64,000 nucleotides of DNA from Druceiella hillmani (GCA_039881145.1 JAYKKI010000039.1:18222001-18286000); one strand, 5' to 3'. Shown: positions 47,910 to 61,754, counted from the stretch's first letter. Translations and numbers: made by a program. The notes: generated from the sequence alone by a model not told the origin.

Positions 47910-48475
47910 CATAACAGTAATTTTCAGAGTTTGATAATGGAGTCAGAAGATGACCAATGGAAATCCTCAATGCCTAATAGTATTAGACAGTTAATATATT
48001 AGGCTCTTATTAATTTCTTAAATGGATCAATGCTTCAATCACAAGCAGTAGTATTCAGGGCCCGATGATGGAATCAAAAGTATCATGTTAAGCTCTTATT
48101 GTCTAAATGGACCCTTATAACAAGTAGTATTCTAGGTCTGATGATATCGAAAGATGAATAATGAAAATCCTCAATGCCTAACGACATAACTTTCATGTTG
48201 TGCTTTTATTAATGGTCTTAATAGACACTGTTACAATGAGTTTTATTTAGGATCTGATGATGGAATTATAAGGTGGTCAACGGAAATCCTCAATAGAGAA
48301 GAGATAACAGAACTATCACATGCTCGTATTAATTACTTCAATGGACCATATCATAACGAGTAGTATTCAGTGTCCAATGAGTCAAAAGATGGCTAATGGA
48401 AGCTCACAATGGTTAAAATTAGAACGGTTATCCTTAAGCTCATTATAAATATCTTAATAGGTTATGTTTTACCAC
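47910..48475. repeat. Old tandem array, about five units of 110-125 bp
   Basis: Diverged repeats of gatgatggaatcaaaagatg, aatggaaatcctcaatgcc, gttaagctcttattaatttc and aatggaccttataacaagta recur in this order about five times. The unit length drifts, indicating age. Confidence 0.75.
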
Positions 48476-48477
48476 CC

Positions 48478-48775
48478 AAGTGTATATTAGAAGGGCACCA
48501 TGGATTGTGTGGCACTAGGGTGTATAAAAATGTGTTGCAAGCGTTATACCACATATGTCAAGCTAAATAGTGCGCTGAAATCTGTGTGGCACTAGGCTAT
48601 TTAAATATGTTGTGCTACGAGTCTCCCACCATCCAAATAAGGTGCACATGGAATTTTATAGGACAAGGGTAGTAAAAATTACGTGTCACAAGTCAAGACA
48701 GAGTAAGTAATGCACAGAGGACTGTGTGGATCAGGCTGGTTAAAAATTATGTGTCGCCAGTGTAGAATCTCAAAA
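48478..48775. repeat. Old tandem array, four units of about 70-77 bp
   Basis: The motif tgtgtggcactaggctgttt followed by aaaattatgtgt(c/t)acaagt recurs at 48506, 48583, about 48655 and 48723, with decayed spacers (taccacccaagta / cccaccatccaaataa). Adjacent to but distinct from the preceding array. Confidence 0.7.
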
Positions 48776-50316
48776 AGCAGGTAAACTCCATTGTATAAGA
48801 GCCTTGCCTCTCAACATTGATCTCTATGGAGTTAGACTTGACTGTGGATTGTATAATATTAAGAGGCATTCTAATGTAGAGTTAAAATACAAAAGAAAAA
48901 GCATAAATACTTTCGAACGAAGAAAGGTCGCGATACGGACTTCAGATCAGACAATTAGATTGCGTCAGACTGATAGGTAAATAACCATGTAATATTAATG
49001 TCTTAATAAAATTCAAGGAAATGCGAAGCTATTAATTTAATACTTTATAATGACAACAAATGGGTCGACCCACTAGTGGCAGTGAATGTGTCATTCAAAG
49101 TTCCTATAAGGTGTATGAATAAAATTAAATAGGAAGTGGTGTTAATTGAAGCACAGAAACTTGTTTTGCGCCTTGTATAATATTTATTTAAGTTTTACAA
49201 CTAAAGGAGGCATTACTTAAGTCGCATTCAGAAAATAAAATAATGCTGTATATGAAGCTCAACAAATGTACGCTGTAATCTGTTAATTGTAATAATTAAT
49301 AATTAAAGCGATAACATTTTGATACGGAAAAAGCGCTCCTAAACTAAAGATGTATTCAATTAACGAGGGACATTGTTGGCTCTATAATATATATTTAAGG
49401 TCCACAAATTATAATTAATATACGAGACCTGACCAGGTTCTCAAATTTCCTCAGGAACATAAGCACACAATCAGATTTCCTACATCAGGTAGATTACATG
49501 TTAATTTGAAATTGAATATTTAAATTAATGAATTATTAAGCTACATTTTTTCCTTTCATTTAGAATCGGAACCACTATCGTCAGCTTTTGTTTATCATAA
49601 GGAAAATTACATCACTTTTTAAGCAAAAATATATGTATGTTTTGCAATACACTAGCAGTATGCGCCACGCTATCTGAAGTCTTTAAATTATATTTATTTA
49701 TTTAAAATGACTAAAGATGTCAAGTTTTTTTGTTTTGATTGCATAGAAATAACCAGCATATTAAACAAATTTTATTTTGTAATGATTTCACATGATTTTC
49801 ATGTTTTCTAAATAAGTTTCACGTTAAAAACAATATGATGAAAACTATTGTATAAAGCTATGTATGTCTAATGAATTGCAGTGAGCAATAGGAGTTGACA
49901 ACGATGTTCAAAAAACATTTTTCTTTCATTGATTATATAATTTTTGAATACATTTTGTAGTTTTGTTTTATACCAATATGCAAAATATTATTGGGAGTAG
50001 CATAATTAAAATAATTCTATGTTGGCAAAACACCACAGGCAGTATTTATAAAAAAGTAAATATATGTAAAATATCTGACTAAAATAGCCGACTAAAACTA
50101 AATATCTGATGCATTTATTTATTGCATTAATTTTTATGAATGTATCGTAACTAAATTGGTAAAAAAGAACACCCAGTTTGTGTCTATCTGTAACAGGTAT
50201 TTTTCTCAGACAATTTGGCACAGAAAACTCAAATTTGACATAGTCATAGTAGATAGCGGTTCAATTATAGAAATTACACGTAAAAGGTTCGATTTTAATT
50301 TTAGAGGAGAGTTTTG
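48776..50316. other. Intergenic, no gene seen
   Basis: AT-rich sequence without recognisable features. Confidence 0.5.
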
Positions 50317-50610
50317 AAAGGTTATAGAGCGGTTGAAACAATTTTTGTCAAGATATCTTGCTGAATATAAGACGAAAATTTATAGAATTGTGATTTCATA
50401 AATGTACTGTCTGTTTATTAATATAATTTTAATCGAAGATATCCAAAAAAATCGAAAAAATCAAAGGTTATAGAGCGGTTGAAACAATTTTTGTCAAGAT
50501 ATCTTGCTGAATATAAGATGAAAATTTATAAAATTGTGATTTCAAAAATGTACTGTCTGTTTATTAATATAATTTTAATCGAAGAAGATTTCCAAAAAAA
50601 ATCGGAAAAA
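50317..50610. repeat. 146-bp tandem duplication
   Basis: The block aaaggttatagagcggttga occurs at 50317 and 50463, and the following 140 bp match closely (few substitutions and small indels). Confidence 0.92.
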
Positions 50611-50979
50611 TCATTGTCACCAGTCTCAAAAACTATTGCTCGGAAAAGTAACAAAACAGGAAATATTGGCCAAAAATAATCAGCACCACATTACTTGAGA
50701 TAATTTTTTTGTTATAAACAATTTTATCATTTAAATCTAAATTACAATGGATAAAAATCTAAATTAGAATCTAATTACCATTTAAATCTAAATAACAGTG
50801 GATAAAACTAATGACTAATACTAAATTCTCACATTAAGATATTTCCATCAAATTGAATGATTTTTCATGCTGTTTGTACAAGTAATGCTGTTTGTATAAG
50901 TGCAAGAAACCTAAATATCATACACAAGTGCTTTTGGACTACACATATATTTTGATTGTTGTCCTGTGAGTTGTTTAGG

Positions 50980-51420
50980 GCTATGTAGATCTTGAAGTCG
51001 GCTTCGTGCCTTTCCCCATGATCGGAGAACTGGTATGCTGAGGGTGATGAACATAGATTCGATGAAGGTGGAAAGCTAGGCAGGCATGTCCGATTCTCAT
51101 TTCAAATGTGGCGACAGAGACAGAGTGACAAGGCTCTCGCACCATTTACCAACCGTAAAAGTTTTAAAATGTTATGGAGTCCTTCTGTCGATTTCAGAGC
51201 CAATTTGTATTATGGTCGAAATTAAGGAAAATGGACTAGGTGGCAGGAGTAGTGATTTTCTAATCTATTGTAATCTCGACACTTGAGTCATCAGCATGTC
51301 AAAAGCCGTGACAGGTTTTGAATAGTCACAACAGATGGCCTGGAAGTCGACAAGGAGAACTGCCTTCGAAGGAGGAGGATTCGTTCGAATTCAACTGCTG
51401 CTACACGGATAGTAAGTTGC
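50980..51420 (-). pseudogene. Possible LINE remnant (RNase H-like)
   Basis: GC-richer than its surroundings. The minus strand reads VLLVDFQAICCDYSKPVTAF, DMLMTQVSRLQ and later RMRIGHACLAFHLHRIYV, which recall the DSQAA core of retrotransposon RNase H and the R(L/M)RIGH segment that follows it in I/Jockey-group LINEs. Stops and low similarity keep this tentative. Confidence 0.4.
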
Positions 51421-52864
51421 TACAACTCTATACATGTGTTATAATAACAGCTGTGATTCTAGATAATATTAAATTAATAATTATAATAATAGTTTCGCTT
51501 AGTATTTCTATTCGATATTTGGGTGGTGCTAATTTCTTTTTTAAACTCGTTATGTTATTATTCCATATTACATCATAAAGGTGATTTCTTTGTGAAGATC
51601 AGTATTGTTGACACCTACAGTGCTTCATAATTACGATAGCAATTTAAGTATAAAATTAATACTTTGTCTTTGATAAAGGATTTAGTTTTACAGAATGATT
51701 GGAAAATTTATGATTTTATATGGTTTGAAAAGAACTACTTTGATTTCATTGAACGAAGCAAATGATTTAATTTTTTATTATAAAAGTAGGTATGTATGAC
51801 ACAAAAAAACCTACCCGCTATGAAGGTTTTTATGGAGGAGGAAAGTGAGTTTTTAGATGTTGGTGATGGTCAGCGATATGCACACACGGTAATTCACAAA
51901 GGAATCATAAAAAATTACTAATGAAGGCATGATGATTAAAATTTTTATAAATGTTTGCTCTCTTTTGTTAGCATTATCCATTACCTTCTGTTTGCCGATG
52001 ATGATTTGAAACTCTTCTTGGATGTTAACAAAGTGACGGTGAACTGTTCCAATGTTATATCAACTTGGTATTCCAACAGAGTCTGAACAATAAGCTACAT
52101 TAGAAAGTGATCAAATGCATAATGATGACGTATGTGTACCCTTTGTGTGAGATAGGTGGAACTACGCTCTTAAGTGTTTTACCTGTGCAGGGTCTTGGTT
52201 TGATTATCGATGGTCACCTCACATTTCACTGTTATATCAACAAAACCTATCAGAAGGCCTATATTATAATAGTATTTGTCATGTGATATTCCCGTATTTT
52301 CTCTTTCAACTTTCAAATTTCACATCTCGTAGATACCTGTAACGAGTTTGTTTAACTCTTTCGTCTGCAGTATTTTTGAAATTAATAAATCTGGTCTCCA
52401 TACGAATTTTGTATAATCGTGCTACAGAAAATATGAAAAAGGTTTTTTTTTGGTTTTACAAAATGTTTAATGGTTGAATGTAATTCTCTTCAATTTCAAT
52501 AGGAAGTTCAATAGATATACATAGGTACTCGATAAATCTTGTCTTTTCATAACGTGAACATTCAATTACCACCACATCAAAAGATGGTTAATTAGGGCAC
52601 ATTTGTACAAATCGCACATACCTTGCAAATATCATTTACAAATAAGCTGAACATGATGTTGTTTACAAATTTTTAAGTTTGTACGGTAAATTTTAACAAT
52701 TTTCCACATAATTTATCGTATCGAAGATAATATAGCGAGATGAAACATGCATTGTATGAGATTACGCCGTCTCTTTGGATTGCCGATAAATGGTACAAAC
52801 AGTTTGAAATAAATAGATAATACGTGAAGCCATGATAACCGGAATGCTTACTTAATGAAAATTT
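51421..52864. other. Intergenic, no gene seen
   Basis: AT-rich sequence. No domain recognised. Confidence 0.5.
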
Positions 52865-53290
52865 TCAGATCACCTACAAACAAATCGAGGAGATCGGAAT
52901 GATTAGCACCACATTAAATTGGTTGAAATATTATTTAAACTAGTAAATAAAATTTGAAGAAACTTTTTATACGTAAAGGAGGTTTGTTCCCTTTTTGTGC
53001 CACATAATCTGAATGTCGAGTAAAAAGTGATCCGTATTAAACAGGGCAAAAATATGTCACTAAGTGTCATTAAGTTTAAATCAGGATGATCCGTTGAAAT
53101 ATTTTCGATTATTACGAGCGACGAAACTTGGACAAATTATTTTTACACCCATGCAAAATTTCAAGGTTGCTATGATTATTTGAAGGAGACGATTGTCCAG
53201 CTCTGTGTAATGCAACGCATTTCACTACCAGCATGATTGTCATTTTCTTTGGTCATCGAGGCGTAATATATAATAAGTGTGGATATTACT
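52865..53290 (+). pseudogene. Second-family mariner transposase remnant
   Basis: The plus strand reads YKQIEEIGMISTTLNWLKYY, VPHNLNVE, VEIFSIITSDETWTNYFYTH (TGDETW block with the first catalytic Asp), SMIVIFFGHRGVI (the VFWDxRGVI block) and IYNK. Several stops and frameshifts. The DETW form differs from the DEKW form at 39.7 kb, so a different mariner subfamily is likely. Confidence 0.75.
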
Positions 53291-56200
53291 TTGAAAAACA
53301 ATAATATTTTAATGGTAAACGACAAGATTTATGAGTGACCTACTTAATAATTAATAAATATAAACGCAAAGCTCTAACTCAGCCTTCTACAATTCTATAG
53401 AATAGTTGTACAACAATTTGACTGCTTTTACCTCACAAATTTTTGGGGCTAACTTTTCAAAGTAATTTTGTTTGACGAGATGTATCTACACCACATAAAT
53501 AATTTATAAGATTTTCCAGTAACAACAGATGGGCATTGCATTTAATGTGTTGATAATTTTAATAATGTATTATTTAGTTATCACAAATAAATAATCTTTA
53601 TAACAGTAAAAATCACAATCAAAAGAGATTCCATAATATCTAAGGTTTTCCTGAATAAATTAACAGAAAAATTTTGCTCTTTTTATGTTTGACATAGAAA
53701 TTTTTGATTACTCAGATTCAACCATAGACTTATTTTACTTAAGTCTATGTATCCAACGACCTATAATAAATTTTAGCACACATCAATGGTAAACCATTAA
53801 TTGGTATATACATAATTAACTGCATAACTGGAATTTCTATAAATTGACATGAACTTGTAAAAAAAGCATCAGCTTGTCCATCTGTCCAGTGTAGAGGTGA
53901 GACCGTTATCTGTATGAGTACGAAGTATTTACGTGGGATGTACTAGCATATGACATCTCGCAGATACCTGTTACTAAATGCGCACGCATTCCAACTCTTC
54001 GTAATGACTCAATTACTATATCAGCAAAACAAACAAAGCAATTATGATGTACATACACACCTGCTATCCCGTTCGTCATATAAGTCCTCTCTTAGGAATG
54101 AATGAAACAGGAAACATTCTACGTAATAGGTTCATACTCGTAACATGCTTAGACAAGCTAGTATTCCATACGCTCATACTCTTTTATGCTGGATGTATTC
54201 TCCATTCCATCTAAACTTCACTGCGTGTCGATAATTGGCGCATATATGTAAATTCATAGTCTCTGAAGGCCTGTTTAAAAGTTTTTTATTATAATGGTAC
54301 ACATCATTCACAAAGCAGACAATATATTTATTATAGTTAATAGTACAGATTATCACAAAAGTAACGGAATAAGTGAAATACTGTTTTCTGTGGGTGACGA
54401 TTTGTTCCTTTATTTTGATTGGGTAATGCGTTTGTTGTCAGTCTGTACAGAGCATTGCTTCGTTTTGACTGATGCATTTCGTGTAATTTTTTTAATACTT
54501 TGTTTTTCTTGTGTACATATTATTTTCATTTTATGGATAGTTCTTAGCTTCATAGTTAAACCTCATACAAAATTTCAAATTTTATAAACAAATAAATAAA
54601 TAGTGTTACGTGGAACAATTTTACAAATATAGAGGAATATCAAATTTTAAAAATAAAAATAAATTTTAATAATAAACAGCCAACAGTATCATTGTTAGAA
54701 GTGCAAAAGAATTGATTAGGAATTAGCACGAATAATGTAAGGGCGCCTAAAATTCGCCTGCTGCAAACATATAATCGTCTCACATGCCATAAGTGTATTA
54801 TTTACTAGTATTTTCACTTACATTTTAACTAAATAAAACAGGAGACATGATATTTTTATATCAAAAAGTTCTAAGCCTGTATAAAGTATGAATAAAAGTT
54901 TTAAATATTTTAAACGTGATTTTCTACAGACAGACACTGCTGGAAGTCGGGAAGTAACGATCAAAAAATATTGAATGGTTTATGGCAAGTATTTACATTG
55001 CGTCTCCCAATCGAACACCTGACCAGCACATATGCATACTGCCTACGGCCTAGTATTTTATTACAAGTATATGTACCTAGTATTTTTACATACTCGTAAC
55101 AGGGTCACCTATGATAAAATACAGATATCACACACCTCTAGGTCGGTGGCAACATTACATAGACTATATAATCCATTTTATTAAAATAATCAGATTAAAG
55201 AAAAGAATATCAAATTGCACAATTAAAGGTTTTCACAGCTGTGAAAATTGTCAAAGTAAAATTCGTGGTTATGCCGAGTCTGTGGAGTAACAGCAAGTGT
55301 GAAATAATTTGGTAATGTCCAATCTTAAACAGACAAAAAATTGGGTGTGCTTAACACCACAATATAGAAGTGAAAACTTTGGAAACCAATATAACTGTAC
55401 TGTGTTTTTGGAAAATGTTCAATAAAACTAAAATAATGTAGGTATGCATATTGTATGAAATTACACTCAAATAATATATCATTAAAAAATAGAACATAAT
55501 TCTTGATAGGAAGCAACTCTGCGTTAGATAGTGAACTCGCCTGGCTGATTCTGAAGGGAACAAGTTTACCCGTACAATGTTGTGCACATTCAGTTGATCA
55601 CATTTCAACATGTTTTAATTCAGAACTCATTTGACCGATGCCAAAGGAAGCTGAGTCTACCCGATTCAGTGTCGCTAACCCGAACCTGACGGCTCAGTTT
55701 CGTTAAATACTCAGAAGTTTTCTCTTCAAAAAATTTCAATAAAAATATATGTAAGGGGCTAACCAAGACAGTGCAATAAGCCCATTTAAACCATGTCACA
55801 TGCTATCAGTGCCATCTGGTGACAACTGAATAAACTTTTGGTTGCACTGTTCTCATTTTTTTGTACATGTCTCTATAGCGTACATATTGTAATCAATCAA
55901 AATTATTTATAATACCCATGTACGGTATAGTCTGTTGTATTAAACCATTTCAATCATTCATAGAAACAACACAATTATGACTTTTTAAAAGTCTAATCTG
56001 ATATTTACTTGTTACATAACCTCTATATATTCAATGACGTTCACTGATTTCTATCGATAAAATACTGCATTGATATTGACCAACAAGTTTCTTCCACAAT
56101 CATTACAGAAATTGTTATCTAATATACCAATGTCACCTAAGACCCAACTAGGTGACGGCATTTACCATTTAGTTTGTAAACAACAGGCCATCATGTTGAA

Positions 56201-57465
56201 ATACTCGCATAATAAAAATAAAAGGAGTGTAATATGTGAGGATGTAGCATTTTTCTGTTTGATTATGCTTACGATGCTGAATGTCATATTGAACATAAAA
56301 ATTGTAGTCTAAGGGTAGACAGTAGTTATTCCACTAGTATAAACTGTCCTTTATTCAATGTTGTTCCGATGAAATATGGAAAAATGCCAAAAATACAAAT
56401 CTGCGAAATCACAGGAGCAAATTCTAAATTTATTGTTTTTACAAATTTTTCAGAGCACCTGGTGTTAAATACATGGGTGTAATATAATATTTAACATCCA
56501 CATAATTCAAATATTTATTATAATATTTAACATTTCAAATCCACATAATTCTAAAAGTATTATTGTTCCCCACGAGAATAAAAATATTTTTTTATTATAA
56601 ACATATTCCGCTGTTGATCAATTTTCAATTTCAAATTAGAATTAAAAAAAAATAATAAAATCAATCTACATCTTCACAGTCACCAAGCCAGATTTTCTCA
56701 ATTCATAAATATTTTTTTCAACTGCCAGTCAGTGGTTCAATTATTTTTACATCAGTCTTTTATCTCACTTTGGCCTCTGTATTTTGATCCATATTATCAA
56801 GAAAGCTTTTAGAGAAATTAAAAAAAAGTTTATGTACACTTTTTTATAGATTTTTAATAATTCAGTTTTTCCTTCATCTTTTTGCATTTTTTTAGATAAT
56901 TTTTGATATTTTGAGAAGAATTAATATTTTGTTCTCAAAGTTGCAATATTAAAAAAAAAAAATTACAATTGGTTTAGTAAATATTTAAGGAGATTTGGAC
57001 GGCATTTGAAAAATATTAGTGAAATTTGAAAAATATTATAGTAACTAATAAGATGTTTTCATTAGTAATTATAATATTTTATTAGTTATTATACATTATA
57101 ATGACTAAAAATATTATAATAACTAGTAAAATAACTAATAAGATGTTAAATTCCACAAATTTTTTTACAGCTCCTCTATATTCTTCAATCAGTGGTACCT
57201 GAGCTTTATACATTTATAGTAGTTATATATTTTCTTTCAACTTATTGTGATTTGAGTGACCATAAATAAAATAGTTGCCCATGGTTTGAAAAAGTATATG
57301 CAAATTTGACATAATTTTTTAATAATTAGCTAAAAAACTGGCTCATGAATATATTTGCTAAGATGTAAACAATTAATAGATGTCATTATAGAAGATTATT
57401 TTAAAAGCATAAAAACAATATGATAGTAGATAACTGAACATTACACTAGGCGTATTCATTCTGTT
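53291..57465. other. Intergenic, no gene seen
   Basis: AT-rich. A local duplication is at 56470-56560 (taatatttaacat...ccacataattc twice) and inverted AT-rich repeats are at 57000-57150. No coding sequence recognised. Confidence 0.5.
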
Positions 57466-57472
57466 ACATATA

Positions 57473-57505
<33 letters not shown>

Positions 57506-57556
57506 GTCTATGTATATATATATATATATATGTCTATGTGTATATATATATATATA
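57466..57556. repeat. (TA)n microsatellite with tgtctatg interruptions
   Basis: Three TA runs are separated by tgtctatg motifs, directly 5' of a MITE. Confidence 0.9.
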
Positions 57557-57583
57557 CCCATATAATGTACACACACATATATA

Positions 57584-57880
57584 CACGGTGTCCGGAAATA
57601 AGTGTCGGACAAAGAAAGACATTATTGGTTGAATGAAAAATAATTGATTGTAATTAAAATAAAATTTAAAAGATGACTTTTTCATAAAATTGTAAATAAT
57701 TTTCATAATTATTTGGCATCTTTTTCATACACACGATACTTGCGCAAAAGAGTTAATATTTCTTTTTTGCACTCAATTAGTAAAAGGGTGTGTTTTAGGT
57801 TTTATTTCAACGACAGTTTATTCCTTTATACCCAACAAATAGCGTCTTTGTTTCTCTGACACTTATTCCTGGACACCGTG
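57584..57880. mobile_element. Tc1/mariner-type MITE, 297 bp
   Basis: Terminal inverted repeats of about 22 bp, cacggtgtccggaaataagt and acttattcctggacaccgtg, are flanked on both sides by TA, the target duplication of the Tc1/mariner superfamily. No coding capacity. A diverged partial copy is at 30418-30590. Confidence 0.9.
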
Positions 57881-58429
57881 TATATAGGTACATATAAGTG
57901 CTAATTCTAGCGTAGTAAATCATTGTAAAATATATCTTGTACATTGATACATTTATAAACAATAAAAAAGAACTAGATAACGGGCAATAATATATTACAA
58001 ATGTAATTGTAAGAAAACCTTAACAAAATATTATAAATACCATTAGCCATCAAATAATTTACAGAGAGAATACAAGAGATTATAAATAATTGTTCAAAAT
58101 TATCTCTACCTATATTATAATTTTTGGTATAATTTAGAATGAATGGGAATTTTACTTTTTTTTTAAGTAAAAAGATAACAAAAATATTAGTTACTCGTGA
58201 TTATTTTAATAAAAAAAAAAAAAATTTTAAATGACATGTCAATTGGCTGCCAAACATTAAATTTATAATTATTTCAATTTCTGCTTTTTTCTGCTTTATT
58301 TTTATTATATAAATTAATTTTTGCATTGCATATACAGAGTATAGAGTCACAATAAAATGGCAATTAAGTCGAAAAATTGTAACAACTATAAATAATATTT
58401 TTGAAAAAAGTTTTAATGATAATATTATT

Positions 58430-58692
58430 CAGAATTAAATGAAACTACGTGATGTAGTATTATCTTTATTTAAGTTCTTCACCACGACCTAGGTTTCATT
58501 GTATTACAACATCTTCAGGTGGGATATTAGCAAAGATTAGAATCTTTGCTAATATCCCACCTGAAGATATTGTAATACAACGAAACCTAGGTCGTGGTAA
58601 AGAAATTAAAGTAGAAATAATACTACATCACGTAGCTTCATTTAATTGTAAATAATGAATTTCTACAAAATTAACGGCAAATATATTCAATG
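58430..58692 (+). mobile_element. Fold-back hammerhead-like element, copy 5
   Basis: Flanks gataatattatt (58418-58429) and gataatattttt (58693-58704) form an imperfect 12-bp direct repeat. Both arms keep the core: plus strand 58556-58597 (G to A at the closing base of helix II) and minus strand 58492-58523 (GUC kept, one G-U pair in helix II). It is intergenic, 27 kb from the nearest Mlf exon, so the family is dispersed. Confidence 0.82.
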
Positions 58693-59254
58693 GATAATAT
58701 TTTTGTTAAATACTCTTTTATATAGTAAACAAAACACAGTAAAATTTCCATTTATGCTAAACTGCACTTGTTCTTTATTTTTTCCCCATGTAATATTAAA
58801 ACAATAAGAATATAAACAAATTAAATAAAAATGGTAAACAACAATAACATCAAAGTATCGTTTCAAGATATCTCTGTATCGATGTGCTACATCATCCGAA
58901 AATGAGTATCTAATTTAAAAAATAATATTCAAGATAAATTGAAATTTAATCTAAGTATCGGTAGCAAATATGAGTCTCGCCTCTTATAATTATAAGAGAT
59001 GTTTGGTGACTATAATCACCAAACACCTCATATAATTAATTTTGTAGCCAGAAAAATTTCTTAGATGGATTTTACTTAAAATAATAGCACATCAATAGAT
59101 AACAGAAAACAACACAGTTACAGGTAACGTAACTCGTTACAGGTAACGTAACTCAGCAACTAGAACTTTAGCCACAAATTGAATATTATATTAAGGTTAT
59201 GTGTAAAACATCAGCTAACAGTAAGCTCACATGACTTTATTAGATGCTACGTTA

Positions 59255-59628
59255 AGCCGGGTCTCCTGCGAACATATTTTTGTTAGAAATGAGCCCTAAC
59301 TTGTTTTTCTAACAAAATAGGGGCGTGGCCAAAATGCTTTGTTGAACAAAACCATGCAAACATGTTAGCCGAGACGAATGGATAACATCTCCCATTCGCG
59401 TGCTGGGGGGAGGAAAATGTTTATTCCGCCCTTGCTTTCAAACATCACACACGTCACTCGCTCCTGCAAATACGTCTCAATTCATTTTTGCTCAAATGAA
59501 AAATTATCTAACATTGAGCGTTAACTTTTCGTTTAAACGCAGGAGACCTTAACGCAGGAGACGGTTATGTTTTGCTGACATGCTCACTAAACATGTTTTG
59601 TTCGATTTTTGGTGCAGGAGACCCGTCT
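59255..59628. mobile_element. PIF/Harbinger-type MITE, 374 bp
   Basis: The left end AGCCGGGTCTCCTGCG and right end GCAGGAGACCCGTCT are inverted repeats (one internal mismatch), and TTA flanks both (59252-59254 and 59629-59631). A 3-bp TWA duplication is characteristic of PIF/Harbinger. Inside, gcaggagac occurs twice more near the right end (59541-59565). Markedly GC-richer than its surroundings; no coding capacity. Confidence 0.8.
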
Positions 59629-59631
59629 TTA

Positions 59632-61281
59632 GAATACAATTCTATCTTGGTTATTCTGACTGTGGCTCATAATTATAACAAATGTGTATTTAGTTTAAAA
59701 AAATCAGTTCAAAAAATTTTAAAAATACCAGAAAGACCTTTTTACAAAAGCTGTCATTTTTATAAGATTTCGATCAACGGAATTTTGTGCCCATAAGCTT
59801 TCTTTAAATGCGACGCTGCTGGATGCATTTTTAATAATATCAAGTGCGTCATGGAGTAATTGCTTATGGTTATTGTTACCAAGCGAAACTTAAATCTATA
59901 TGGAATGCTTGAGAATATATACCATGTTAAGTAGTAAAAAATATTTTAACAATTCCCCAGTTTATGCGTCCGATAATATGCCTTGAACTAAGTGGTTCTA
60001 GGAATTAACTTGTAAGATTCTAATATAATAAAGAAATCTTTTCATTTCTTTTTCTGACTGTGTGACAATAATTTTTCTTAATTTTTAAATTATATATACC
60101 GCTAAACCATTTATCATATATTTATTCGGAAGAGAAACCTCTATAGCTAACAGTATGTTCATTTCATGTATTCTCCATGAACAAATTTATGTAAAACATT
60201 ATTTTAAACTCAACAAACGCCAATTTCTATTGTCTCCAATTATTGATAACGATTTTGATTACTTAAACTGTTCATTCAAATTACAAACCAAATGTTTTGG
60301 CAATACAATCAGATTTCAGTAAATGTTTTACATATACCTACATGTAAACTTAGCTGGCTTGCATTTGTCTCGTCTGATTACTATAAACCACATATTTTTA
60401 TTACAGAGTCTTATGAATAACGGTCTCTCCATGTCGGAATGAACAGAAGGACAGAACCAAATAATCTACTTGTATTAAATGGTATTTTTTAATTAAAAAA
60501 AATTTAATATAAAGTTTTAAAAATTTTAAAGATCACTCGCAACTCATTGATTAACTTTTAATTTATGCCTATTAGATAATAAAAGTGAAATAAATAAAAA
60601 AACAAAATTTTTTCACAATAATATTGATTTTCACATTAAGAAACAAATGGTTACTGCAGTTACAAAAAACTACAAGCGAGAGTGACTTCATCATAATCTT
60701 CAAATTTTAAGGTTTTGATTAAAGGAAATTCATAAAAAAAAGCATTTTACATTGTTATTAAAATGCACTTGATATTTGTTTTTCATTAAATGTCATATAA
60801 AAATATTTGCTTTCGTATAAATTTGTATTATTGTCTTTTTATTATTTATCCTTACTGTATTAAAATATTATATGATTTATAATTTTAATTTTTATTATTA
60901 TGTGTTGAAATAATTTATCTGAAAGAAACTCACTTCGTAATACTCTAAACTGTATATTTTTGGTTTTACTGTATAAAAATATTTGGCACATTTAACTTTG
61001 CTACATAGCACTTTTTCATTTACTAAATAAAAATTGTTTATCACATAGATCTAGCCATTTATCTAAACTTTTATTTGATACTTCAATTTTCATGTACATA
61101 ACCTCTCATATATACTAGTATAGTACACACTATCAAACCTTACTGTACGTAGGAACTAAACACATAATCAATCGTAATAAAAATATATTGGCGATCGTGC
61201 AAAATACACCACAATCAACATCGATTCCAATTCTCGATTCTAACACAAAGAAAAATCTCAATAGTTTTGAAAATATGGCAT
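59632..61281. other. Intergenic DNA beyond the NPC1 3' end
   Basis: AT-rich sequence. At 59135-59153 just before this tract, gttacaggtaacgtaactc is duplicated in tandem. No gene seen. Confidence 0.45.
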
Positions 61282-61287
61282 GTTTAT
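61282..61287 (-). terminator. Candidate NPC1 poly(A) signal (AATAAA)
   Basis: On the minus strand the sequence ggAATAAAcatgcc lies about 470 bp past the NPC1 stop codon, inside a moderately GC-rich stretch (61290-61530) that would be the 3' UTR. It is the first good hexamer found there. No cDNA evidence is available, so the true end may differ. Confidence 0.4.
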
Positions 61288-61754
61288 TCCAAATTATCTA
61301 TGACAAAATGGCGGATAGCTGCCAGCAGCCGTTTTGAATTGATTTTTTTTCGTTACCTTGTAGAAGTTGCCATAGTTTAATCAGAAAAATTACAAGGTTT
61401 CCAGAAATCACAGCGGGAAAACCATTTTTGGGACTTCCATGGGGAGGGAGAATTCCATGAATTTTCCAGGATATTTCAAATGTGAATGTAATTTCACGAT
61501 TTTTCTTAGCACCAAGCCACCAAGCGTATGGCAACCCTACTTATAGCCTATACTAAAAGTTAACGTACCATTAGTACATATATATATCGCACAAATTTGC
61601 TTTTCGTTATAACTGATTTTGAAGGTAAAGATAAAATTTTTTTAATGTTTATAGCACCAATCAAAAACGAAAAAGCTATGTGTTAATTTACAAATGACTA
61701 AAACTAGGGTAATGTCCATAAAAAACACAGCGTTAAGTGGAATGTTAAGGAATC

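Noticed and set aside
57464..57706. 80-codon open frame rich in Tyr/Ile
   Set aside because: It is produced by the (TA)n microsatellite and the adjoining MITE end. The same applies to the frames at 8196-8498 and 40400-40594.
61298..61534. 78-codon open frame downstream of NPC1
   Set aside because: It lies on the NPC1 strand between the stop codon and a poly(A) signal, so it is most simply 3' UTR. No domain.
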